Below, piece by piece: positions 51,911 to 61,423 of a stretch of DNA of 64,000 nt. The notes beneath the pieces were generated by a model, which saw nothing but the letters and a program-made list of their open reading frames with translations, was not told where the DNA came from and did no database searches. Location: NCBI GenBank assembly GCA_965223435.1, contig CBDCWQ010000004.1, positions 124,001 through 188,000 on the forward strand, written 5' to 3'. How positions within the stretch are numbered: position 1 is the first letter of the stretch; each line of letters begins with the position of its first letter. Source of the DNA: CBDCWQ01 sp965223435 (GTDB lineage: Bacteria; Myxococcota; Kuafuiibacteriia; Kuafuiibacteriales; Kuafuiibacteriaceae). The position numbers and the translations under genes are program-made.

Positions 51911-54193
51911 TTGAGATGCGCTTTCACTGCTGCTATCCCCATGGTGCCGATGGCTCGAAGCCAGCCTCATCGTTCACAAGAGGTATCGTCCTCGCCTACG
52001 GTTTGGATCTCGACGCTCGTTGCGGTGATCATGATTGCGGGGCAGATTGCTTCCAAAGCGATACGAGACGGCTTTTTTCTGACCGAGTTCGAAGTGACCA
52101 CCCTCCCCACGGCCGTGGTTGCCGCCGCGGTGGTGTCTTTCGCCTCTGCATTTGTGTTTAGCCGCTTGATTGGAACGTTTTCTCCGTTTGTGGTGGTACC
52201 GGTCCTTTTCGGGATTCACGGCCTGCTGTTTTTTGTAGAGGCCCTTTTTGCCGATGGCGTGCCTCGGTTGGTCGCAAGCGCTCTTTATTTACACACCGCA
52301 GCCTTTGGCGGAGCCGTCGTTTCCGGTTTCTGGTCGGTCGTAAACGAAAGCTTCGACCCTTATACCGCGCGTCAAGTCATGGGGAAGATCGCTGGGGGGG
52401 CCACTTTTGGTGGTGTTCTCGGCGGCTTTTCGACCTGGCTGTTTTCAGACCTGCCGATTCCATTTCTTCTGGTGGGCCTTGCGGTCGCCAGCTGGGTTTG
52501 TGGCGTTGCGCTTTTGCGCATGCATCGTGATGCAAGGGCCCGCCCCAAGAAGCGAAAAAGCGAGCCAGCGCGGCTTTTCGACGGTATTTCAAACCTCATC
52601 AAAGAACCGTACCCGCGGTTTATTGGTGTCTTGGTTTTTTTGGGTGCGGCGATGACGGCCCTCATCGACTATGTCTTCAAGGCAAGTGTGACGGAGCACA
52701 ATCAGTCGCTTGTTGGTTTTTTTGCTGTGTTTTATACGGCATCGGGTGTTGTGACCTTTTTTGTTCAGTCGGTCGGATCCCGAAAGATCTTAAAAAATCT
52801 TGGTGTCGTCGCAACCGTTTTTGTCTTTCCGCTGGTGGCTTTTGGCGGCTTGATTGTCGCACTTTTCTTTTTTTCGGCCATATCGCTCATTGTACTGCGC
52901 GCCGCTGCCATGGTCGTTGAAAACTCACTGTATCGATCGGGCTACGAACTTTTATACACACCCATACCGCGCCAGCAAAAGCGGAGCGCAAAAGTCTTAA
53001 TAGACCTCGGCTGTGACCGGCTTGGAACCGCCGCCGGCAGCGGCATTGCATTGGTCTTGGTTGCGGCGTCATGGGCCTCGGCCAGCCAGATTCTGTTGAT
53101 CCTCGCGCTGGTTGTTGCCGTCTTTTGTATGGGCGTTCTTGTTCGCCTCCGCCGCGAATACGTGGGTTCATTGGAAGCGCAGATTCGTCGGAATACGCTC
53201 GACGCTGCGGCGAGTGAAAGCGCCGTACTCACAAACACCTTTGTCGGCGACTTCGATTATGGCTGGCAGCACGATACGGGGGAATCTGACGGACACCCCA
53301 GTACTGAGGCACAAGGGCGTGTCGGCTACGAGGCGTTTTTAAAACGGGTGCAGGAGCTGGCCAAAGAAAAAAAGAAGACCGCTAGGACGCCCCGAGCATA
53401 CGAGTCGCATCAACCCCCAGGTGCTTCTCTTTCCGATTTCCTCGACACTCCGCTTGTCCATGCTCTCCAAGGCACTGTCGGCTTCGAAAGTGAAACGTGG
53501 GGTGAGCTTCGGCGGAGTGCGCCGAGTCTGGTCGGGCAATTGAGTGATGCGTTGCTTTCCGAACGGGGAACCATCGGCCTACGTCTGCGCGCCGCTGAGC
53601 TTCTTTGTTTCGCCCCCAGCCAAAGGACCGCATCTGCGCTGCTTGAAGCGCTGCAAAGTTCTCACTTGCGGGTGCGGCGGGCAGCGGCCATTGCCCTTCA
53701 TCGGGTGTGTCGAGAACGCCCCTGGCTTGCGCCCCACCAGAAGATGTTGTCGGCGCTCGCAGCGGCCGAGCTTCGCCGGCCAGCACGTGTGCAGGCCGAC
53801 GATACCGACTTCGAACGTTCCTCCAGCTTTCGACTCGACGCCCGGGGTCGAAGGTTGGCTCCGAGTCTAGAAATGGCGTTTTTGCTCTTGGCGGTGGGAG
53901 GAGATAGCGCGGCCCTCCGGTTATCGCTTCATGCGATAACTTCTACCGACCCACACCGCCGGGGTACCGGGCTCGAGTACCTTGACAACTTGCTGCCATC
54001 AGATGTGCGGACACGGATTATTGGACTCGTCGAGCACCCCGAGCTCGCCCAGGTCACAAGACGGTTTCCGCCAGAACTGATGGAGGAATTGGCCGAGCAA
54101 CTGCGCTCGAAGAGGGCCACACTTCAAGAGATCCGTGCCGACTATCGTGCCTTTCTTCAGGCCGATTTCGATCGCGGGAGTGAAGCGTTGTAA
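51911..54193 (+). CDS. ADP/ATP-carrier-like membrane protein with C-terminal HEAT-like repeats
   Basis: 760 residues. About eleven or twelve hydrophobic segments between residues ~30 and 440 have the pattern of nucleotide-carrier-like MFS proteins: SKAIRDGFFLTEFEVTTLP early, VMGKIAGGATFGGVLGGF, and NSLYRSGYELLYTPIPRQQKR followed by KVLIDLGCDRLGTAAGSGIA. The soluble C-terminal 300 residues contain HEAT-like helices (LLSERGTIGLRLRAAELLCF, ALLEALQSSHLRVRRAAAIA). Related proteins are annotated as ATP/ADP or NTP transporters, but transport in free-living bacteria is unproven. The start is uncertain: ATGs at 51941 and 51950 are alternatives. The 3' end overlaps the convergent kinase gene by 37 bp. 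Confidence 0.75.
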   Translation: MRCAFTAAIPMVPMARSQPHRSQEVSSSPTVWISTLVAVIMIAGQIASKAIRDGFFLTEFEVTTLPTAVVAAAVVSFASAFVFSRLIGTFSPFVVVPVLFGIHGLLFFVEALFADGVPRLVASALYLHTAAFGGAVVSGFWSVVNESFDPYTARQVMGKIAGGATFGGVLGGFSTWLFSDLPIPFLLVGLAVASWVCGVALLRMHRDARARPKKRKSEPARLFDGISNLIKEPYPRFIGVLVFLGAAMTALIDYVFKASVTEHNQSLVGFFAVFYTASGVVTFFVQSVGSRKILKNLGVVATVFVFPLVAFGGLIVALFFFSAISLIVLRAAAMVVENSLYRSGYELLYTPIPRQQKRSAKVLIDLGCDRLGTAAGSGIALVLVAASWASASQILLILALVVAVFCMGVLVRLRREYVGSLEAQIRRNTLDAAASESAVLTNTFVGDFDYGWQHDTGESDGHPSTEAQGRVGYEAFLKRVQELAKEKKKTARTPRAYESHQPPGASLSDFLDTPLVHALQGTVGFESETWGELRRSAPSLVGQLSDALLSERGTIGLRLRAAELLCFAPSQRTASALLEALQSSHLRVRRAAAIALHRVCRERPWLAPHQKMLSALAAAELRRPARVQADDTDFERSSSFRLDARGRRLAPSLEMAFLLLAVGGDSAALRLSLHAITSTDPHRRGTGLEYLDNLLPSDVRTRIIGLVEHPELAQVTRRFPPELMEELAEQLRSKRATLQEIRADYRAFLQADFDRGSEAL

Positions 54194-55761
54194 GACCATG
54201 GCTTTGTGGACAGGGCTGATGCTTGTCTGAGGCCGTGCCGCCCGACGTTTGAGACGATTTCGCGGTGTTCCGACCACCAAATTCGAGCGTCTTCGTTGCG
54301 CCACGCGTTGTGGCTTTGGCATTTTTCCAATGCTTGGCTGAGTGCGGCTGCATCTTGGGGACGGTCTGCCGGATTTTTACTCAAGCAGCGCAGGATCAGA
54401 TCTACAAGAACGGAGTCTTCCGACTGAGGCACGGCGGGCTCGGTAGCCAGATGATCACTGAGAATGTTGGCCAGGTCTCCCTTTGAAAAAGGGGGTTTGC
54501 CGGTGATTAAGAAGTACGAAGTTGCTCCGAGGGCATAGATGTCGCTTTCTGGAGAAAAGCCGGCGTCGTCCAAGATCAGCTCGGGGGCAAGGTAAAGCGG
54601 CGTCCCTGCCAGCGCCTGATGACTTTTTTGCTCGGCGTCGGCCAGGTCGTGAACCAAACCAAAATCAAGCACCTTTAGGGTGTCATAGATGCCGCCGCGC
54701 TCGCAGATCATGAGATTGGACGGTTTGATGTCGCGATGCACAAGGCCGCGTTCATGGGCTTCACTCAGTGAACCGGCGGCTTGTTGCAGCAGCCGTACCA
54801 CACGTTTGGCCGGCAAAGGCCCAGTGGTCTGAACGAGGGTCTCCAGCGTTGCACCTTCCACGTACTCCATCGCGAAATAGAAGACACCATCCGGTGTTCG
54901 CCCATAGTCATAAATCTCAACCGTATTGGGGTGGGTTAACCCACTTGCGATCTGGACCTCTTGTCGGAATTGGTTGCGAGACGAAGTTGTGGACGCGTCT
55001 TTTAGCAATTTGATCGCGGTTGGGCGGTTGAGCAAGGCATGTTTGGCCAGATAGACCTCGCCCATGCCGCCGCTGCCTACGAGGTCTTGTAGTTCGTATT
55101 GCCCAAGACGTCTTGCGGCGTGAATGCTGAGTTGCAGGCCGTAGATCGTTTTTGAAGTTAAGCTGGTGATGACGACAACCACAGCCCCGAGCATCGCGAT
55201 CCATGTTGCAAGCAGGTGTCTGTCTGCGATTGACGTCTGAATCGTCAGCACAACCAGCGTGACGATCGAAAGGGTTCCAACGATGGCCGTTCCAATCACG
55301 GGACTGGGAACCAGTGATGAACGCAAGACCAGCACAATGGTCACAATGACCAAGGAAAAAACCGGGGCCACCGGTTGCGCTTGTTCGGTGCGCCCGACCG
55401 TAATCCAGATGTAGTTTGCGTTGAGGGCCAGTGTGAATAAGGCCTGGACGAGGATTGCACTGCGAAAGGTTGGTCGGTTTCGTTCGACCACGGCCCAAAC
55501 GGCTCCGTTGACCAGGGTCACAATGGTCATCTGAATGAGGGTGGCCTCTTGTCCCGGTCGGTCTTGCACACCCGTAAACCACAAGATGGCCGAACCGATG
55601 TGCAAAAATAGATTGATGAGTAGGGTGACCTTTAGGTACAGACGGACCCGATCGACAAAGGCAGAGTCCAATCCACCCTTGGTGCTCAGTCGCTCTGATG
55701 CCGTAGACTTTGTGGGTCGTGATTCGGGGGCCACCAGGCGCCAACCTAGCAAAATCGTCAA
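54157..55761 (-). CDS. Membrane-bound eukaryote-like Ser/Thr protein kinase
   Basis: 534 residues from a TTG; a GTG at 55734 is an equally good start. Residues ~40-215 contain about six membrane segments (VTLLINLFLHIGSAILWF onward). The kinase domain fills ~225-500: Gly loop LVGSGGMGEVYLAK, Lys in TAIKLLKD, HRD motif GLVHRDIKPSNLM, DFG in KVLDFGLVHDL, activation segment AGTPLYLAPE. All catalytic residues are present, so it should be active. The membrane region at the N-terminus, not after the kinase as in PknB types, suggests a membrane-embedded sensor. Substrate unknown. Confidence 0.92.
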   Translation of the reverse strand: MTILLGWRLVAPESRPTKSTASERLSTKGGLDSAFVDRVRLYLKVTLLINLFLHIGSAILWFTGVQDRPGQEATLIQMTIVTLVNGAVWAVVERNRPTFRSAILVQALFTLALNANYIWITVGRTEQAQPVAPVFSLVIVTIVLVLRSSLVPSPVIGTAIVGTLSIVTLVVLTIQTSIADRHLLATWIAMLGAVVVVITSLTSKTIYGLQLSIHAARRLGQYELQDLVGSGGMGEVYLAKHALLNRPTAIKLLKDASTTSSRNQFRQEVQIASGLTHPNTVEIYDYGRTPDGVFYFAMEYVEGATLETLVQTTGPLPAKRVVRLLQQAAGSLSEAHERGLVHRDIKPSNLMICERGGIYDTLKVLDFGLVHDLADAEQKSHQALAGTPLYLAPELILDDAGFSPESDIYALGATSYFLITGKPPFSKGDLANILSDHLATEPAVPQSEDSVLVDLILRCLSKNPADRPQDAAALSQALEKCQSHNAWRNEDARIWWSEHREIVSNVGRHGLRQASALSTKPWSYNASLPRSKSA

Positions 55762-55926
55762 GTGAATCGAAGCGTTTTTCCGCGGCTAGCCGACCTGGGC
55801 GGCCCGTTGATGGGTTGGCAGCGTACGGTGATCAGCCCGGCACCGGCCTGTGAGGGCTGTTTGGCCCGTAAGGCCGAATGGGCGGCGGCCGAAGTGACGT
55901 GCCCCGGCAGCCGACGCGGGTGCAAA
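55762..55926. other. Intergenic, no gene seen
   Basis: Divergence side of the kinase gene. An open frame runs through it on the + strand (MNRSVFPRLADLGG) with several Cys, but it has no ribosome binding site and runs on through the hairpin element, so I do not call it a gene. Confidence 0.4.
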
Positions 55927-56088
55927 AGCTGTGCTCTAAACAGGAACGCACAAGTTCGAAGCCAGGTGCTAGGCAAAGCCGGGCCCGAGGAGCCAAGGGA
56001 GCGTACACGGAAGTACGTGAGCCGGCACCGCAGGGTCCAATGCCGCATAGTGCCTGGATCCGGACTCGTGCGTTTCTGTTTAGCAGCT
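55927..56088. repeat. 162-nt near-perfect long hairpin (MITE-like element or structured RNA)
   Basis: Outer arms 55927-55951 and 56068-56088 pair over 21 bp with one 4-nt bulge (55932-55935). Pairing continues inward: 55953-55958 with 56061-56066 (6 bp) and 55962-55971 with 56048-56057 (10 bp). Then GGGCCC (55981-55986) pairs with GGGTCC (56033-56038), and an apical hairpin GCGTAC / GTACGT (56001-56006, 56013-56018) closes on a 6-base loop. Several pairs are G-U type, so the fold is better kept as RNA than as DNA. The right arm reaches into the stop codon of the TPR-DUF4388 gene. It could terminate that gene, be a small RNA, or be a non-autonomous mobile repeat. No second copy lies in this window. 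Confidence 0.7.
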
Positions 56089-57973
56089 AGGCTCGGGGCC
56101 CGCTGCTGAGTTGGTTTGGGTCAGGTATTGCCGTTTCTCCCGGCACTGCGGCGTCTTTTTCGACCGCGACCACCTCCTCGGCAGTAGGCACGGGCTCGCT
56201 GGTGTTTGTTTTGGGTGTTGCGTGGACGGTGGATGGGGTCTCGCTTTGGTCCACGTTGCGGTGACCGGGTTCGGGTTCGGGCTCGGCCGCCCAATGCTGC
56301 TCGGCGTGGTCTGGTCTCGGGTCAAGGGCTTCCTCGGGGGTTGGGTGAAGCGCTTCTAGGGCCTCATCTTCCAACCCGGGGGCCTCTTTTGTGCGTTCCC
56401 CCTCGCTCGAATGATTGTCGTCTTGTGCTTCCTCGGTGCTTTTTTCATCAATGGCGACCATGACTTCAAACAGGGCCTCTTGGATACCGAGAGACAATAG
56501 GTCCGTCGACTCCTCCCCTTGGTCTTGCATCGCCTGAAAGGAAAAGTCGCCCCCTTTCCACCCTAAGGTCTCTGACAGCGCCGCCAGAGCTTGTTTGCGC
56601 CACGATTCTTCCAATGCCGAGCGCTCGAGCACACCGAGGTTCACCAAAACGCTGCCGAGTCGACGGGACGATTTGCTTTTCTTTTGCTCGGACAACGCAA
56701 GCACCAGATCATCGTTGGTGATCTTCTTTTCTGTGACCATGCGCTCACCCAAGCGTTCGACGCCCGGTGCTTCTGCCTTTGTGATCTCACCTTCTCTCAA
56801 TTGAATCAGAGCGGCGCCGGGCTCCCCAGCGATCACCAAGGAGCCGGTTGCTCGATGTACCCGCAAGAATTCCAGCAAGTCTGGCAAAGAAAAGGCCTCG
56901 AGTGTCCCGGTCATCGTCGTTTTGTGTTGAGCGCTCTTTTTTTCTTCCTGAGGTTCGGTGTGCTCCTGCTGGGGCGTCCTAATGATGGCATCCAACAGAT
57001 TTTGAATTTCAGCCAAGCCCGGGGCCATTGCCGCCGCTTGAATGGCCGCCGCTCTGGCCGCCACCAGGTCTCCTTGTTCGAAAAATGCTTGAGCCAACTC
57101 ATGGAAGGCCTCTACCGATTCTGGGGACAACACTGCGGCCTTTTGAAAACATACAATGGCCTGGCTTTTACGACCGCTCGCTTTGTAGGCGAGGCCCCAC
57201 AGCCTGTGAATGTCGCCGACACTTGGGTCGATACGCTGAGCGTCATGAAACACTTCACACGCATCAGCGGCTCTCCCGGCCTCCAGGAGCGCGCGCCCTA
57301 GGGTCGCTAAAACGAGAACTTCTCCGGGAAAGCTGGTGTTGCACGCTTCTAGAATAGAAAGAGATTCTTCGTGTCGTCCGAGTTTGGAATACAGGCGCCC
57401 CAGCGCAGACATGACTTCGAGTTTCGGGTCACCGAATTTGTGTGATTTCTCCCACGCTGCAAGTGCATCTTCGTATCGTTCACCTTCCTCCAAGGCGCGC
57501 CCCAGCCGCTCATGAACGGCCACGTTCTCGGGCCATCGTTCTGCGATATCCTCCAGGACCTTGATGCACTTGACCTGGTCGTGGCTTTTCTGTGCGGCTG
57601 AAGCCAAAAGAAGCCACGTTTCCAGATCATTCCCGTCCAAATACAGGGCCGCTTCCAAAGATGCCGTTGCTTCTTTGCTGCGGCCCTTTTCCAGGTAGAT
57701 CTGGGCGATTCGTTTGTGAGCAGCGATCATCCCGCAGTCTTCGACAATCAGCCGTTTAAAACCCACTAGGGCTTCTTCCTCTCGCTGTGCCAAATAAAGG
57801 GCCTCTGAAATGGCAAAAGAAAGTGCCAGGTCATCCGGTTTCATAGAGTCGGCATGCAAGAAGGCCTGAACCGATTCCTCGCTCTTTCCTTCGATGGATA
57901 GCTTTACGCCGCGGTCATACCAACCTTGAGCGGTCTTTTTGTCTGTGCTGGTGAGTTTTTTCCATAGGTTCAA
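56087..57973 (-). CDS. TPR protein with DUF4388 domain
   Basis: 628 residues from the TTG at 57973, which has AAGAGG six bases upstream and reads MNLWKKLTSTDKKTAQGW; a TTG at 58021 would add 16 residues. Residues ~10-330 are TPR repeats (WYDRGVKLSIEGKSEESVQAF, ALYLDGNDLETWLLLASAAQ, LGRALEEGERYEDALAAWEK). Residues ~350-490 fit DUF4388/PATAN (MTGTLEAFSLPDLLEFLRVHR, ALIQLREGEITKAEAPG, GSVLVNLGVLERSALEESW). The tail is acidic and Pro/Glu-rich. No signal peptide, so cytoplasmic. DUF4388 is common in Myxococcota near signalling genes, fitting the neighbouring Ser/Thr kinase; the role is not established. Confidence 0.85.
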   Translation of the reverse strand: MNLWKKLTSTDKKTAQGWYDRGVKLSIEGKSEESVQAFLHADSMKPDDLALSFAISEALYLAQREEEALVGFKRLIVEDCGMIAAHKRIAQIYLEKGRSKEATASLEAALYLDGNDLETWLLLASAAQKSHDQVKCIKVLEDIAERWPENVAVHERLGRALEEGERYEDALAAWEKSHKFGDPKLEVMSALGRLYSKLGRHEESLSILEACNTSFPGEVLVLATLGRALLEAGRAADACEVFHDAQRIDPSVGDIHRLWGLAYKASGRKSQAIVCFQKAAVLSPESVEAFHELAQAFFEQGDLVAARAAAIQAAAMAPGLAEIQNLLDAIIRTPQQEHTEPQEEKKSAQHKTTMTGTLEAFSLPDLLEFLRVHRATGSLVIAGEPGAALIQLREGEITKAEAPGVERLGERMVTEKKITNDDLVLALSEQKKSKSSRRLGSVLVNLGVLERSALEESWRKQALAALSETLGWKGGDFSFQAMQDQGEESTDLLSLGIQEALFEVMVAIDEKSTEEAQDDNHSSEGERTKEAPGLEDEALEALHPTPEEALDPRPDHAEQHWAAEPEPEPGHRNVDQSETPSTVHATPKTNTSEPVPTAEEVVAVEKDAAVPGETAIPDPNQLSSGPRA

Positions 57974-58158
57974 ATCAAGCCTCTTGTTGCACCGCCAAAC
58001 GCCAATGGGCGACACAAACAATCTTTACCACGATGGTTAGCAAGCTATACAGCTGGCCAAAAGGCGCAGGCTATCTTCTACTGGCCAGGAGACATAGGAC
58101 AGGTTCGCAGTCGTACCTACCTCGCCCGTTAGATCCAAAGGACAGTATTTTCCAAACC

Positions 58159-60048
58159 CTAAAAAGACCCTATGGTGTGACCGGTTCCGGTAGAGGGCGT
58201 GTGATAGACCTGGTTGCTGTTTGAGGACCACTCAACCCGGTCGCCCTCCTTTTTGATGCACTTCCATTCGACTTCGGTCTGTGGCGGGAGACTGATCGCT
58301 CCGCTCCAAGTCGGATAGCTCAAGGGTGATAGCTTTAAGGCCTCGCTGGGGTTCCAGGAGCCGAGGCTGGGGTGGCTGCCCACGACGTAAATATTCTGTC
58401 CCAAGGTGGAAAAGCCTTCCAGGCACTGAAAGGTGACCAAAACCGACGTGCTCGGTTGTTCTACCCAAACTGAATAAGAACCACCGTTGACCGGGAAATC
58501 CGCGAATCCTTCAGCGTTGCTGATAACCTTATCGGTTCGGTTCTTGGTGATATCAACGAAGGTTGTGTGTCTTGGGCCGACGTACATACGTTTGTGGCCT
58601 CCCGCGGCGTCGGTCATCACCACCGCCATGGCTCTTGGATGTGTGGCATCGCCTTGACGTGTCCACCCGATGATATCCCAGTGATCCAAGTAGTCGATCT
58701 GCGGCCCATAAGCATAGTTTTTACGTGCGTGCAGAAGGCGCTCTATGGCTTCGCGGTGTGACGCGATGGTAATGGGTGTATTGTCACAGCCGTTATCCGA
58801 AGCGGTATAGGTGGCACCGTAGTAGTCGGCGTAAAAAAGATTGGGATAACCTTCTTGTCGCAGCAAGATAAATGCGTAAGCCATAGGCTTGAACCAATCT
58901 TGAACCGCCGACTCCAGCGCTTGGCATGGCTGGGTATCATGGTTGTCTACGAGCGTGACCGCCAAGCTTGGCTGCTCTTTCATGAGGGTATTGTCCATGA
59001 GGGTGCGCATGTCAAAATGACCGAAACTGGTGGACGCTCGGTGGAAGTTGAGGTGCAGCGGGGCATCAAACAAGGACATTCGGCCCCCGGTTTTTGCGAT
59101 GTAGTTGTGGAGTTTGGCCTTGTCGTAGCTCCAAAACTCCCCGACCGTAAACAGTTCCTGGCTGGTGATGGCACGCATGTGGTCGAGCCAGTCGTTAAAG
59201 AAATCGAATTTGATGTGTTTGATCGCGTCCAAGCGGAAGCCATCGACGCCCGTGGTTTGAATATACCACTGCCCCCAGTCTTTGAGTTCTTGAACGACGT
59301 CGGGGTGGTCCATGTCGAGGTCCGCGTACAGCAGGTAGTCGTAGTTTGCATTCTCAGTGTCTACCTCCCAGTCCCAGCCCTTTCCGGTCCCCCGAAACTT
59401 GAAGATGCGGTTTTCGCCCAGGTTCTGCGCCCAGTCGGTGGCATCAAAATGGTACCACCTCCATTTGAAGTCGGAGTACGTGTTGGCTCGTCCCGGAAAG
59501 TCAAACTTGGTCCATGCCTGAATCCGAACGTCGCCGCCTTCCTCCTGATTCCGATCGCCGCTGTTCACACGAACGGCGGTGACCCATTCGGTTTCTTCAG
59601 CGCCCCCTCGGTGGTTAAAAACAACATCCCCATAGACCTGGATGCCATGCTGGTGCGCGCTGTCAATCGCCTGCAGATACGCCTCTTTGGTGCCGTATTT
59701 GGTTCGAATCGAGCCCTTCTGCTCAAACTCCCCCAGATCGTACATGTCGTAGACGCCGTAACCGACATCATTGTTGCCACCAGCTGCCTTGTAGGCAGGC
59801 GGTAACCAAAGCGCCGTGACTCCGGCATCGGATAGGCTCTGAGTCTGCTCTTTGACCTCGGCCCAAAGAGCGCCATCGTTTGGCAAATACCAGTGAAAAT
59901 ACTGCATCATCACCCCATTGTCGGCACGCGCCTGCTCCCCGCCAGCCGCCAAAAACGTCCACAAGCAGAGGCAGAAGACTCCTGTCGCTTTTGACCGGAA
60001 AAGACTGAATCGGCGCAATGGGTTTGTCGGGTGCTTGGCTTTTCTCAT
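58159..60048 (-). CDS. Secreted GH13 alpha-amylase with CBM20 starch-binding domain
   Basis: 629 residues from ATG 60048, chosen because it begins a normal signal peptide (ATGVFCLCLWTFLAAGG, cut after ARA); the open frame extends to 60174. It hydrolyses alpha-1,4 bonds in starch outside the cell. The catalytic domain begins NGVMMQYFHWYLPNDG, typical of the GH13_5 liquefying type. Conserved regions: I DVVFNHRGGAEE, II GFRLDAIKHIKF (nucleophile Asp), III TVGEFWS (acid/base Glu), IV LVDNHDTQP (Asp). The C-terminal ~100 residues are CBM20 (VTFQCLEGFSTLGQNIYVVG, LGSWNPSEALKL, EWKCIKKEGDRVEW). All catalytic residues are present. Single gene. Confidence 0.93.
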   Translation of the reverse strand: MRKAKHPTNPLRRFSLFRSKATGVFCLCLWTFLAAGGEQARADNGVMMQYFHWYLPNDGALWAEVKEQTQSLSDAGVTALWLPPAYKAAGGNNDVGYGVYDMYDLGEFEQKGSIRTKYGTKEAYLQAIDSAHQHGIQVYGDVVFNHRGGAEETEWVTAVRVNSGDRNQEEGGDVRIQAWTKFDFPGRANTYSDFKWRWYHFDATDWAQNLGENRIFKFRGTGKGWDWEVDTENANYDYLLYADLDMDHPDVVQELKDWGQWYIQTTGVDGFRLDAIKHIKFDFFNDWLDHMRAITSQELFTVGEFWSYDKAKLHNYIAKTGGRMSLFDAPLHLNFHRASTSFGHFDMRTLMDNTLMKEQPSLAVTLVDNHDTQPCQALESAVQDWFKPMAYAFILLRQEGYPNLFYADYYGATYTASDNGCDNTPITIASHREAIERLLHARKNYAYGPQIDYLDHWDIIGWTRQGDATHPRAMAVVMTDAAGGHKRMYVGPRHTTFVDITKNRTDKVISNAEGFADFPVNGGSYSVWVEQPSTSVLVTFQCLEGFSTLGQNIYVVGSHPSLGSWNPSEALKLSPLSYPTWSGAISLPPQTEVEWKCIKKEGDRVEWSSNSNQVYHTPSTGTGHTIGSF

Positions 60049-60181
60049 GGGGTGTGACTCCAAGGTGTAGTTTGAAGTAGGATACTCCATTTGTCGCCTC
60101 ATCTGAACCGTCAACCCGTGCCAACAAATGCATCTTTTCATGACAGAGTTTTGCCATTTGATGCCAGGGGGCAAACGATTC

Positions 60182-61306
60182 TTAGCCGGCGCGGAGCTCG
60201 AAGTCGACGTGGCCTTTTGGACGACCGTTGACCATGATTTCGATGGTGTGGCGGCCGCTGTGATAGGTGCGGGTGGTGATTTTCCGGATTTGATGAACCT
60301 TGGTCAGTAAAAGCCGTTCTTTGGGGGCAAGTTCGAGGGTCCTAAGTTTAAAGACCTTGGGTGACCGGGTGCCGTTTTTTTTAACGTGGTGAACGGTATA
60401 ATCAACAATAAGCGGTTGCATCTTTGAGCTTGTCGACTGAAGACAAAATCCGATCTCAAGATCTGAACCCAGGCGGACCCGCTTTTTTGAAAGCTTGAGC
60501 TCCGTGACTCGAACCCGCGCCTTGGGATCAAAGCCCAACGTAGCCAGGGCCCGTGGGTGGCCCGCCTTGATCAGCGTCCGGCTGGCGTGGCGAATCAGTC
60601 GTAGGCGATGTTCTTGCGCCCCGCGAATCCAGCGTTCGCATAGATCGACGATGACATCGGGTTGGTCTTTGGATATGTCGTTGAGGTGGTTTGCCACCGA
60701 CCTCCGTACGTACGCCGAAGGATCATCTTTGAGGGTGTTTAAGAGGGCGAGAATGGGGCTCGGATTGTCGTCAAACACGGGAAGTCGCGAACCCCAGGGA
60801 AGGCGCGGTCTTGTGCCCTCGGAGACCAAACGCCGCACGTGTTCGTTGGGATCCTTGGTCCACCGGCGAAAGTACACCAGCGCCTTTTGGGGGTGTTTCG
60901 CGATAAACGGCCGAATCGCAAACTCCGCAGAAAAAAGTGGCGTAAGGGCGTGCAGCGCTTTCATCGATGCATCAAACTCGGACAAACCATAGACGCCAAC
61001 AAAATCCACCAAGGGCCACGCCGCGAAGCCCCCCAGCGCATCGCCGTCGGGCTTGCCTTTGAAATGACGCCCGGCCTCGACGAGAATGGAAAGGCATTGT
61101 TTTGTATCCTCCGGAAGATGCAACCGTAAAGCCGAGATGACATGATGCACGCGGGCTTTGAGCTCGAGTGCAAAAAGACCCTTGGTGGCCGTTTTGACAA
61201 AGCCGGCGTGATCAAAGGGGGACCACGCGCAGTGGATGGCGCCTGCCAATCGCTTCACCGCAACGCGGTTGAGGCTGTTTTTCCAGAGCTTTTCGTCTTT
61301 TGCCAT
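60182..61306 (-). CDS. AlkC/AlkD-like DNA alkylation repair protein
   Basis: 374 residues, ATG start. HEAT-like helical repeats fill residues ~1-260 (LKARVHHVISALRLHLP, RRWTKDPNEHVRRLVSEG, LKDDPSAYVRRSVANHLNDISKDQP, EHRLRLIRHASRTLIKAGHP). These RRLxSEG and YVRRSVANHLNDI motifs are typical of AlkC-type DNA glycosylases, which remove alkylated bases. The C-terminal ~110 residues form an Ig-like beta domain (VRVTELKLSKKRVRLGSDLEI to GHVDFELRAG), seen in part of the AlkC family. Cytoplasmic. Divergent from the lipoprotein gene at 61424. Confidence 0.88.
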   Translation of the reverse strand: MAKDEKLWKNSLNRVAVKRLAGAIHCAWSPFDHAGFVKTATKGLFALELKARVHHVISALRLHLPEDTKQCLSILVEAGRHFKGKPDGDALGGFAAWPLVDFVGVYGLSEFDASMKALHALTPLFSAEFAIRPFIAKHPQKALVYFRRWTKDPNEHVRRLVSEGTRPRLPWGSRLPVFDDNPSPILALLNTLKDDPSAYVRRSVANHLNDISKDQPDVIVDLCERWIRGAQEHRLRLIRHASRTLIKAGHPRALATLGFDPKARVRVTELKLSKKRVRLGSDLEIGFCLQSTSSKMQPLIVDYTVHHVKKNGTRSPKVFKLRTLELAPKERLLLTKVHQIRKITTRTYHSGRHTIEIMVNGRPKGHVDFELRAG

Positions 61307-61423
61307 CCGCGCGAGAAACCTAGCGGCCGAGCCTCAAAAGGTCCAGTGTTTCCCGAGACCGCGGCGGCCCAAAACGACGCTGTGGTTGTGGTCGATGGGC
61401 CTGTCTGCTAGGTGGAACGGAAC

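Noticed and set aside
55927..56088. Integron attC site
   Set aside because: The hairpin is attC-like in size, but the ends do not fit: the right side reads GTTTAGC, not GTTRRRY, and the left lacks RYYYAAC. There is no integrase or cassette array nearby.
55762..56109. Open frame of 115 codons with several Cys
   Set aside because: It runs straight through the long hairpin, has no ribosome binding site and ends inside the opposite gene.
58855..59805. Open frame of 316 codons on the plus strand
   Set aside because: Antisense to the catalytic domain of the alpha-amylase.
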